From Aquaticitalea lipolytica (GTDB lineage Bacteria; Bacteroidota; Bacteroidia; Flavobacteriales; Flavobacteriaceae): 64,000 nt of DNA. The stretch covers positions 62,001 through 126,000 of the forward strand of contig NZ_BMIC01000005.1 in the NCBI RefSeq assembly GCF_014641635.1, written 5' to 3'. Shown here in pieces: positions 18,331-24,988 of this stretch. The notes beneath the pieces were generated by a model. The model had not been told where the DNA came from. It did not search any database and saw only the letters and a list, made by a program, of their open reading frames with translations. The number at the start of each line of letters is the position of its first letter. Within the stretch, counting starts at the first letter, position 1. The translations under genes were made by a program, and so were the position numbers.

Positions 18331-18917
18331 AATTAGAATATAAAGATGGACAAACACCTTTAGATGAAGAAGAAAAGGAGGGTCTTAAAATAAAGTCTAT
18401 TACTACTCAAGGAGAACTGGATGAATTTGAGCAATTTAACATTGAAAAAGCAGTCGAATGGTCTATTCATACAAAATTCAAAACTGAAAAAATTTTAACG
18501 GAAAAGTTCATAAAAAACTTACACAAAAGAATGTATGGTGATGTATGGAAATGGGCAGGCGAATTTAGAAAGACCGAAAAAAACATTGGAATTCCATGGA
18601 CACAAATTGGGATTGAATTAAAAAATTTATTAGACGACACTAAATATTGGATAGAAAACAAAACTTTTTCACCTGAAGAAATAGCAATTAGATTTAAACA
18701 TCGCATTGTATCTATTCATTGTTTTCCAAATGGAAATGGAAGACACTCTAGAATGATGGCTGATATTATTATAGAATCAATATTTGGGAAAGAAATATTC
18801 TCGTGGCATCAATCAAACATGGTTAAAGCAAACGAAACAAGAAAAGAGTATATTAACGCATTAAGAAAGGCTGACAATGGGAACATTGCACCATTAATAA
18901 AATTTGCAGAAAACTAA
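18321..18917 (+). CDS. Mobile mystery protein B (Fic-domain protein)
   Basis: A 198-residue Fic protein. The catalytic motif HCFPNGNGRHSR (residues 133-144) matches the active HxFxxGNGRxxR consensus, so AMP or another nucleotide moiety could be transferred to a target hydroxyl group. The N-terminal ITTQGELDEFE segment is typical of protein B members. Its start lies inside the end of protein A (10-bp overlap), indicating translational coupling. The target is unknown. A GCCAACAACG boundary repeat begins one base after its stop codon, which fits transfer as a compact cassette. Confidence 0.92.
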   Translation: MGLELEYKDGQTPLDEEEKEGLKIKSITTQGELDEFEQFNIEKAVEWSIHTKFKTEKILTEKFIKNLHKRMYGDVWKWAGEFRKTEKNIGIPWTQIGIELKNLLDDTKYWIENKTFSPEEIAIRFKHRIVSIHCFPNGNGRHSRMMADIIIESIFGKEIFSWHQSNMVKANETRKEYINALRKADNGNIAPLIKFAEN

Positions 18918-18918
18918 T

Positions 18919-19046
18919 GCCAACAACGTGTACATTTAATTGTTTGTTCTCGCCTACTTCTGAAAATCCTTGTGGATTTTCAGTTTGGTAAGTACATGCT
19001 AAGTGAACCACTAAACCACGCAACTACTCATAGCCGAGACAGTTCC
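18919..19046. repeat. Second cassette-boundary element with a perfect hairpin
   Basis: The 352-bp gap 18918-19269 opens with GCCAACAACGTGTACATTTA, like the element at 17581. It contains a perfect 10-bp hairpin, CTGAAAATCC (18960-18969) TTGT GGATTTTCAG (18974-18983), and ends less clearly near GACAGTT at about 19046. The rest of the gap holds a small terminator-like hairpin and the rplM promoter. Confidence 0.5.
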
Positions 19047-19055
19047 CACACATTT

Positions 19056-19082
19056 AAAAACCACTCCTTTCGGAGTGATTTT
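19056..19082. terminator. Terminator-like hairpin
   Basis: CACTCC (19062-19067), TTTC loop, GGAGTG (19072-19077), preceded by an A-run and followed by ATTTTATT. It separates the accessory region from the ribosomal protein operon. Confidence 0.5.
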
Positions 19083-19191
19083 ATTGGTACATTAAGACCT
19101 TTTTTTGCTGTTTAAAATAACGCATCCTAAAAATTAATTAACCTTCTAATTTACAAGCCTATAATTTGTCTATAAAAATTACCCTATACTA

Positions 19192-19222
19192 TTTGGTAAT
19201 CAAATAGATTATCGTAAATTTG
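19192..19222 (+). promoter_or_regulatory. Promoter of the rplM-rpsI operon
   Basis: TTTG at 19192-19195 and TAAATTTG at 19215-19222 are separated by 19 bp, a full match to the Bacteroidota housekeeping consensus (TTG, N19, TAnnTTTG). The predicted leader to the GTG at 19270 is about 40 nt. Confidence 0.85.
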
Positions 19223-19269
19223 CAAACTCTTTTTGAGAGAGGAATGTTTAATAAATAAAATTAATTAGT

Positions 19270-19725
19270 GTGGATACATTAAGCTACAAAACGATTTCAG
19301 CAAACAAAGCTACTGTAAATAAAGAGTGGGTTTTGGTTGATGCTGAAGGTCAAAGTCTAGGTCGTTTAGCTTCTAAAGTTGCAAAACTATTAAGAGGTAA
19401 ACACAAGCCTAACTTCACACCACACGTTGATTGCGGAGATAACGTTATTGTTATCAACTCTGAAAAAATCAACTTAACAGGTAACAAGTGGAATGACAAA
19501 ACGTACATTCGTCACACAGGTTATCCAGGTGGTCAAAGAAGTTTATCTGCTACAGAAATGTTTGGAAAAGATCCAGCAAGATTAGTAGAAAAATCAGTAA
19601 AAGGAATGCTCCCTAAAAACAAATTAGGTGCAGATTTATTCCGTAACCTAACTGCTGTGGTTGGAACTGAGCATGCTCATGCAGCTCAAAAACCTAAAGC
19701 AATTAACTTAAACGAATTTAATTAA
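19270..19725 (+). CDS. rplM: 50S ribosomal protein L13
   Basis: L13 of 151 residues, an early-assembly protein of the large subunit. The core KEWVLVDAEGQSLGRLASKVAKLLRGKHKP and the YIRHTGYPGG region are canonical. The start is a GTG giving MDTLSYKTISANKATV, the standard flavobacterial N-terminus. Its last base is the first base of the rpsI start codon, so translation is coupled. Confidence 0.97.
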   Translation: MDTLSYKTISANKATVNKEWVLVDAEGQSLGRLASKVAKLLRGKHKPNFTPHVDCGDNVIVINSEKINLTGNKWNDKTYIRHTGYPGGQRSLSATEMFGKDPARLVEKSVKGMLPKNKLGADLFRNLTAVVGTEHAHAAQKPKAINLNEFN

Positions 19726-20111
19726 TGGAAGTAATTCACAAAATTGGCCGTAGAAAAACGGCTGTTGCTCGCGCTTATGTTGCCAAAGGAAAAGGTAACA
19801 TTACAATCAATAAAAAAGACATGGCGACTTATTTTCCTACTGCTACATTGCAGTACAAAGTAAATCAACCTTTGGTCATGACTAACAATGAAGGCAACTT
19901 TGATATTACAGTAAATGTATATGGAGGTGGTATTACTGGTCAAGCAGAAGCTATCCGTTTAGCATTATCTCGCGCAATGTGCGAAGTTGATGCAGAAAAC
20001 AGATTGATTCTTAAACCAGAAGGATTGTTAACAAGAGACCCTAGAATGGTTGAGCGTAAGAAATTCGGACAGAAGAAAGCTCGTAAGAAATTCCAGTTCT
20101 CTAAACGTTAA
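19725..20111 (+). CDS. rpsI: 30S ribosomal protein S9
   Basis: S9 of 128 residues; its basic C-terminal tail reaches the P-site tRNA. GRRKTAVARAYV near the start and the closing RKKFGQKKARKKFQFSKR are characteristic. It overlaps rplM by one base and is followed by a hairpin terminator. Confidence 0.98.
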   Translation: MEVIHKIGRRKTAVARAYVAKGKGNITINKKDMATYFPTATLQYKVNQPLVMTNNEGNFDITVNVYGGGITGQAEAIRLALSRAMCEVDAENRLILKPEGLLTRDPRMVERKKFGQKKARKKFQFSKR

Positions 20112-20121
20112 TCTTATTACC

Positions 20122-20168
20122 AACTCGATTGGAAATATTATAAAACGTATTTCCAATCAAGTTTTTTT
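20122..20168 (+). terminator. Terminator after rpsI
   Basis: GATTGGAAATA (20127-20137) pairs with TATTTCCAATC (20148-20158), with AACT/AGTT extending the stem and a T-run after it. Confidence 0.85.
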
Positions 20169-20299
20169 AAAACAAAATTTAAACCAGTTATTGTTGTCCA
20201 TGACTCAAAAGGTCAGGATTTAGTTAAGCATCTAAATGAAGCCAAACGCCAAAAGGCAAATGGAACATTGCTAATCAACAGAACGTAAACTAAAACAAA

Positions 20300-21082
20300 A
20301 TGAAAGTAGAAGTAAAAGAATTACTTGACGCAGGTGTACACTTCGGTCACTTGACAAGAAAATGGGATCCAAACATGGCTCCTTACATTTATATGGAGCG
20401 TAATGGTATCCATATCATCAATCTTTACAAAACAGCAGCAAAAATAGAAGAGACATCAGAAGCTCTTCATAAAATTGCAGCTTCAGGAAAGAAAATATTA
20501 TTTGTAGCTACAAAAAAACAAGCTAAAGACATCGTTGCTGAAAAAGCAGGTGCTGTAAGCATGCCTTACATTACTGAAAGATGGCCAGGTGGAATGTTAA
20601 CTAACTTCGTAACTATCAGAAAAGCCGTTAAGAAAATGGCAATGATTGATAAAATGAAGAAAGATGGTACATTCTTAACATTATCTAAAAAAGAACGTTT
20701 ACAAGTTGATCGTTTAAGAGCTAAGTTAGAAAAAAACTTAGGTTCTATTTCAGACATGACTCGTTTACCAGGTGCTTTATTTGTAGTTGATATTAAACGT
20801 GAACACATTGCAATAAAAGAAGCTCAAAAATTAAACATTCCAATCTTCGCAATGGTTGATACGAATTCTGATCCACGTCAAGTAGATTATTTAATTCCTG
20901 CAAATGATGATGCTTCAAAATCTATAGATAAAGTTTTATCTCTTGTAACATCTGCTATCGCTGATGGTTTATCTGAACGTAAATCAGAGAAAACTGAAAA
21001 AGATGCTAAAGATGAAAAAGAAGCTAAAGCACCAAAAAAAGCAGCTACAAAAAAGAAAGTAGCCGCTGAAGAAGAAGAATAA
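20300..21082 (+). CDS. rpsB: 30S ribosomal protein S2
   Basis: S2 of 260 residues. The start MKVEVKELLDAGVHFGHLTRKWDPNM and the VVDIKREHIAIKEAQKLNIP segment are standard. The last 35 residues form a Lys/Glu/Ala-rich tail, a common flavobacterial extension. The 130-bp leader after the rpsI terminator may hold an S2-responsive structure, but I could not define one. tsf follows after a terminator-like stem. Confidence 0.98.
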   Translation: MKVEVKELLDAGVHFGHLTRKWDPNMAPYIYMERNGIHIINLYKTAAKIEETSEALHKIAASGKKILFVATKKQAKDIVAEKAGAVSMPYITERWPGGMLTNFVTIRKAVKKMAMIDKMKKDGTFLTLSKKERLQVDRLRAKLEKNLGSISDMTRLPGALFVVDIKREHIAIKEAQKLNIPIFAMVDTNSDPRQVDYLIPANDDASKSIDKVLSLVTSAIADGLSERKSEKTEKDAKDEKEAKAPKKAATKKKVAAEEEE

Positions 21083-21104
21083 ATAACAATTTCACAACAT
21101 AAAT

Positions 21105-21160
21105 AAGTCGTTTAGTTCTTTTCTTTGTTGAAAATTAATTGAACGACTTTTTTAAATTTT
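21105..21160 (+). terminator. Terminator-like stem between rpsB and tsf
   Basis: AAGTCGTT (from 21105) pairs with AACGACTT across a loop of about 35 nt and is followed by a T-run. The large loop suggests partial rather than full termination, since rpsB and tsf are normally co-transcribed. Confidence 0.6.
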
Positions 21161-21169
21161 AAAAATATT

Positions 21170-22144
21170 ATGGAAGCTATGGTAAAAATAACAGCCGCAG
21201 AAGTAAACAAGCTAAGACAAGCAACAGGAGCAGGTATGATGGACTGCAAAAAAGCATTAGTTGAAGCTGAAGGAGATTTTGATAAAGCTATCGAAGTATT
21301 ACGTAAAAAAGGTCAAAAAGTTGCAGAAAAAAGAGCTGACAGAGAATCATCTGAAGGTGCTGCTGTTGCTAAAATAAATGCTGATAATACAGTTGGTGTT
21401 GCTATCGTTTTAGGTTGCGAAACTGATTTCGTTGGTAAAAATGAATCTTTTATTGCATTAGCAAACGATGTAGCAGATTTAGCATTAAACTGTAATTCTA
21501 AAGAAGAATTATTAGCTGCTAATTTTGGTGGTATGACTGTTGCTGATAAATTAGTTGAGCAAACTGGTGTTATTGGTGAAAAAATCGATTTAAATGCTTT
21601 TGAAAAATTAGAAGCACCTTACGTTGGAGCTTATGTTCATATTAACAAAATTGCTGCTATTGTAGGTTTTACTGCAAAAGTTAACAATGTTGAAGAATTA
21701 GCAAAAGACGTTGCAATGCAAATTGCATCAATGGGAGCTTCAACATTATCTTATAAAGATTTTGACCCTGCATTTATTGCATCAGAAACTGAAGCAAGAA
21801 TTGCTGTTATCGAAAAAGATAATGAAGAATTAGGTCGTTTAGGAAAAACTCTTAAAAATGTACCTCAATATATCTCAATGGCACAATTAACTCCAGAAGT
21901 TCTAGCAAAAGCTGAAGCAGATGCTAAGGCAGAGCTTAAAGCTGAAGGTAAACCAGAACAAATTTGGGATAGAATTCTTCCAGGTAAAATGGAAAGATTC
22001 ATTTCTGATAACACAACTTTAGATCAAGAAAAATGTTTATTAGACCAAACATTTATTAAAGACGAGAAATTAAATGTTGCAAAGTATGTTGCCTCTTATG
22101 GTGACGTTGCTGTTACAGATTTTAAACGTGTGTCTTTAGGATAG
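21170..22144 (+). CDS. tsf: Translation elongation factor Ts
   Basis: EF-Ts, the nucleotide exchange factor for EF-Tu. The N-terminal UBA-like domain reads ITAAEVNKLRQATGAGMMDCKKALVEAEGDFDKAIEVLRKK, with the two core exchange domains after it, including the ETDFVGKNE motif. The 324-residue form starts at 21170 (MEAMVKIT); an ATG at 21179 would give the more common 321-residue start, and I cannot decide between them from the sequence. Confidence 0.97.
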   Translation: MEAMVKITAAEVNKLRQATGAGMMDCKKALVEAEGDFDKAIEVLRKKGQKVAEKRADRESSEGAAVAKINADNTVGVAIVLGCETDFVGKNESFIALANDVADLALNCNSKEELLAANFGGMTVADKLVEQTGVIGEKIDLNAFEKLEAPYVGAYVHINKIAAIVGFTAKVNNVEELAKDVAMQIASMGASTLSYKDFDPAFIASETEARIAVIEKDNEELGRLGKTLKNVPQYISMAQLTPEVLAKAEADAKAELKAEGKPEQIWDRILPGKMERFISDNTTLDQEKCLLDQTFIKDEKLNVAKYVASYGDVAVTDFKRVSLG

Positions 22145-22165
22145 TCTAACACATTTGTTATATAA

Positions 22166-22198
22166 TAAAAAGCTTCTCTGTTTAGAGAGGCTTTTTTT
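22166..22198 (+). terminator. Terminator after tsf
   Basis: An A-run and AAGCTTCTCT pair with AGAGAGGCTT across a GTTT loop (one wobble pair), followed by seven Ts. Confidence 0.9.
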
Positions 22199-22223
22199 AT
22201 AATCTAAAAACAAAAAAATTATG

Positions 22224-22231
22224 TAGTTTTG
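22224..22231 (+). promoter_or_regulatory. pyrH promoter -7 element
   Basis: TAGTTTTG matches TAnnTTTG and lies 21 bp before the pyrH ATG. The longer frame starting at the TTG at 22229 begins inside this element, which argues against that start. Confidence 0.6.
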
Positions 22232-22252
22232 CGTAAGCATTCAAAACAACCG

Positions 22253-22960
22253 ATGAAATACAAAAGAATCCTCCTTAAATTATCTGGTGAAGCCTTAATG
22301 GGAACTCGCCAATATGGTATTGACCCTCAACGTTTAGCAGAGTATGCAGAAGACATAAAAGCCATTACAGAAAAAGGTGTAGAAGTAGCCATTGTTATTG
22401 GTGGTGGAAATATTTTTAGAGGTGTTGCAGGTGCAAGTAATGGTATGGACAGAGTACAAGGAGACCACATGGGAATGTTAGCTACCGTTATTAATGGTTT
22501 AGCATTACAGAGCGCTCTAGAAGATGCTGGTGTGCCTACTCGATTACAATCTGCAGTTCATATCAATCAAGTTGCAGAGCCTTTTATTCGTCGAAAAGCA
22601 ATGCGCCATTTAGAAAAAGGTCGTGTTGTTATTTTTGGTGGTGGCACTGGAAATCCTTATTTCACAACCGATTCGGCAGCAGTACTACGTGCTATAGAAA
22701 TTGAAGCTGATGTTATTTTAAAAGGAACACGTGTAGATGGTATTTATAACGTTGACCCAGAAAAAGATAATACAGCTGTTAAGTTTGACCACATTACTTT
22801 TGATGACGTATTACGCAAAGGTTTAAAAGTTATGGATACTACAGCATTTACCTTAAGCCAAGAAAACGAACTGCCAATTATAGTTTTTGATATGAATAAA
22901 AAAGGCAATTTACTTAAGGTTGTTGCTGGCGAAAAAATTGGAACCAAAGTAAACTTATAA
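22253..22960 (+). CDS. pyrH: UMP kinase
   Basis: Hexameric bacterial UMP kinase that phosphorylates UMP to UDP. The start [17 protein letters not shown] is the canonical N-terminus (235 residues), so I place it at 22253 rather than at an in-frame TTG 24 bases upstream that lies in the promoter. The GGGNIFRG motif (about 53-60) and [23 protein letters not shown] identify the amino-acid-kinase fold. frr follows after 59 bp. Confidence 0.97.
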   Translation: MKYKRILLKLSGEALMGTRQYGIDPQRLAEYAEDIKAITEKGVEVAIVIGGGNIFRGVAGASNGMDRVQGDHMGMLATVINGLALQSALEDAGVPTRLQSAVHINQVAEPFIRRKAMRHLEKGRVVIFGGGTGNPYFTTDSAAVLRAIEIEADVILKGTRVDGIYNVDPEKDNTAVKFDHITFDDVLRKGLKVMDTTAFTLSQENELPIIVFDMNKKGNLLKVVAGEKIGTKVNL

Positions 22961-23019
22961 CTATAAATACATTTTGGCTTGCTTTTTGAAAGCCATTAAA
23001 ACATTAAAGTTTTTTAAAA

Positions 23020-23577
23020 ATGAACGAAGAAATTCAATTTATATTAGATTCAACTAAAGAAGCAATGGATGCAGCAATTAAGCATCTAGAAAAACAACTT
23101 GTTAATATTAGAGCAGGTAAGGCTAGCCCAGCAATGCTTGGTGGAGTTATGGTTAATTACTATGGTTCACAAACACCTTTAAATCAAGTTGCCAATGTAA
23201 ATACACCAGATGGTAGAACTATAACAGTTCAGCCTTGGGAAAAAAATATGCTTCAAGAAATTGAAAAAGGGATTCAGATTGCGAATTTAGGATTTAACCC
23301 TATGAATAATGGTGAGACTATTATTATTAATGTTCCGCCTTTAACAGAAGAGCGTCGTCGTGACCTTGCAAAACAAGCTAAAATGGAGGCCGAAGATGCT
23401 AAAATTGGCGTTAGAAGTGCTCGTAAAGATGCTAATTCTGATATTAAAAAACTTACTGATGTATCTGAAGACCTTCAAAAAAATGCTGAAGTAGATGTGC
23501 AACATCTTACCGACAAATACGTTAAAAGAATTGATGATATCTTAGAAATCAAAGAAAAAGAAATCATGACAGTATAA
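23020..23577 (+). CDS. frr: Ribosome recycling factor
   Basis: RRF of 185 residues, which splits post-termination ribosomes with EF-G. The N-terminal MDAAIKHLEKQLVNIRAGKASPAML, the VQPWEKNMLQEIEKGI stretch and the EERRRDLAKQAK helix are family hallmarks. It follows pyrH, the usual partner gene, and ends at a short hairpin with a T-run. Confidence 0.98.
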   Translation: MNEEIQFILDSTKEAMDAAIKHLEKQLVNIRAGKASPAMLGGVMVNYYGSQTPLNQVANVNTPDGRTITVQPWEKNMLQEIEKGIQIANLGFNPMNNGETIIINVPPLTEERRRDLAKQAKMEAEDAKIGVRSARKDANSDIKKLTDVSEDLQKNAEVDVQHLTDKYVKRIDDILEIKEKEIMTV

Positions 23578-23582
23578 ATTAT

Positions 23583-23607
23583 AAGCGGCTAATTTGTCGC
23601 TTTTTTT
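23583..23607 (+). terminator. Terminator after frr
   Basis: AAGCG pairs with CGCTT across a loop of about 10 nt, followed by a run of seven Ts. The short stem makes it moderate in strength. Confidence 0.65.
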
Positions 23608-23637
23608 ATACTAATTTTTATAACTATTTACTTTTTA

Positions 23638-24915
23638 ATGCTAAAAAACTTCGTTTTATTCATTCTTATTCTTTGCACTTATTTAGCGCAATCACAAATA
23701 ACTCCTGTGCCTAAGGACTCTACAGCAGTTAATGATTCAATTGTAAAGAAAGCAGAATTTTTAAAGCAATTAGGCAATGGTTTTTTACCGACTAAGTATA
23801 TAAATTTAGACTTACGCTATTTACTGAAATTTAATCAGTACGAAGGATTAAGAACAGGTCTAGGAGGTGTCACAAACGAAAACTTTTCTAAAAAATACCG
23901 CATTAACAGCTATGTTGTTTATGGTTTTAGAGACCATACATTTAAATATAGTATTGGTGGCGGTTTTAGAATTGCCGAAAAAACTAATTCTTGGGTAAAT
24001 TTATCATATACTGATGATTTACAAGAAACTGGAAGTTCAGCTTTTTTAACTGATAAACGCTTCTTTTCTTTTTTTGAACCTCGTCTATTAAATATCGATT
24101 TATTTCACAGACACATAACTAAAGCTGTTTCATTAGAACATCAGTTTGCAAAAAATTTATTATCAGAAACACAATTTGCAATTAGTAATATTAATCCAAC
24201 CTACAACTATGCATATACTGTAAATGGTAATACATTTAGGGAGTTTCATTTAAGTACTGCAAAAATAGCTTTTCAATGGTCTCCTTTTAGTGATTTTGAA
24301 ATTACTAAAAAGGGGATCATAGAAAAAAAAGAAGGCTATCCGAAGTTTACCTTACAATACACTAAAAGTTTTAAAGATATTTTTGAAAGTAATTTTAGCT
24401 TTTCGAAAATTGATTTTAGAACTATATACCAGATAAAGCACAAAAATGATGCTATAACAGAAGCAACAATTACAGGTGGATTTGCAAATGGAAATATTCC
24501 TTTAACCAATTTATATCATGCATATCCAAATAATATCACAAAAGAAACTATACTACAGCGCTTTTCGGTTGCTGGTATAAATAGTTTTGAAACTATGTAC
24601 TTTAATGAATTCTTTTCAGATAGATTTACTACGTTTCAGTTTAAACATTATGTAAGTCCGTTTAAGATTTCAGCTCGATTTAAACCACAGCTAGTATTAA
24701 TAACAAGATACGCTGTAGGTGATATGAGCCATGTAGAGAGACATGAAAATATTAATTTTGGAATTTTAGACAAAGGTTACTCTGAATCAGGTTTTGAAAT
24801 TAACAAACTCCTTTTTGGTTTCGGCTTTAGCTTTGCTTACAGATATGGTGGTTATCATCTTCCAAAAATTGAAGATAATATTGCTTTTAAGTTTACTTTT
24901 AATGTTAATTTATAA
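23638..24915 (+). CDS. Outer-membrane beta-barrel protein, DUF5686-like
   Basis: A 425-residue protein with a Sec signal peptide (residues 1-19, ending AQS). The rest alternates in strands typical of an outer-membrane barrel and ends in an aromatic-free FTFNVNL strand. It resembles the C-terminal barrel of DUF5686 proteins (a PKFTLQYTKSFKDIFESNFSFSKIDF segment, a RFTTFQFKHYVSPF segment and a GYSESGFEINKLL segment), but without the carboxypeptidase-like regulatory domain that usually precedes it. An RND-type exporter gene follows 73 bp downstream. The function is unknown; a role in outer-membrane assembly or export is possible but unproven. Confidence 0.72.
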   Translation: MLKNFVLFILILCTYLAQSQITPVPKDSTAVNDSIVKKAEFLKQLGNGFLPTKYINLDLRYLLKFNQYEGLRTGLGGVTNENFSKKYRINSYVVYGFRDHTFKYSIGGGFRIAEKTNSWVNLSYTDDLQETGSSAFLTDKRFFSFFEPRLLNIDLFHRHITKAVSLEHQFAKNLLSETQFAISNINPTYNYAYTVNGNTFREFHLSTAKIAFQWSPFSDFEITKKGIIEKKEGYPKFTLQYTKSFKDIFESNFSFSKIDFRTIYQIKHKNDAITEATITGGFANGNIPLTNLYHAYPNNITKETILQRFSVAGINSFETMYFNEFFSDRFTTFQFKHYVSPFKISARFKPQLVLITRYAVGDMSHVERHENINFGILDKGYSESGFEINKLLFGFGFSFAYRYGGYHLPKIEDNIAFKFTFNVNL

Positions 24916-24961
24916 TTGAATATTATCTAATAATTAAGCACTCTAATACTTAGCTTTTTTC

Positions 24962-24969
24962 TACCTTTG
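24962..24969 (+). promoter_or_regulatory. Promoter -7 element before the MMPL exporter gene
   Basis: TACCTTTG matches TAnnTTTG and lies 19 bp before the ATG at 24989. No -33 TTG is seen at the usual distance. Confidence 0.5.
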
Positions 24970-24988
24970 TCGCTTCTTAAACAAGAGC

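Noticed and set aside
17581-19046. Calling the boundary elements integron attC sites
   Set aside because: The ends GCCAAC and GTTGGC do not fit the RYYYAAC/GTTRRRY core sites, and the recombinase remnant is too incomplete to be called IntI.
20169-20299. A defined S2-responsive leader RNA upstream of rpsB
   Set aside because: The region has only short weak stems by eye; no family structure could be drawn with confidence.
22229-22252. Upstream TTG start for pyrH (and similar longer starts for asnS at 27412 and the TetR gene at 44257)
   Set aside because: These extensions run through TAnnTTTG promoter elements and add residues not seen in the protein families.
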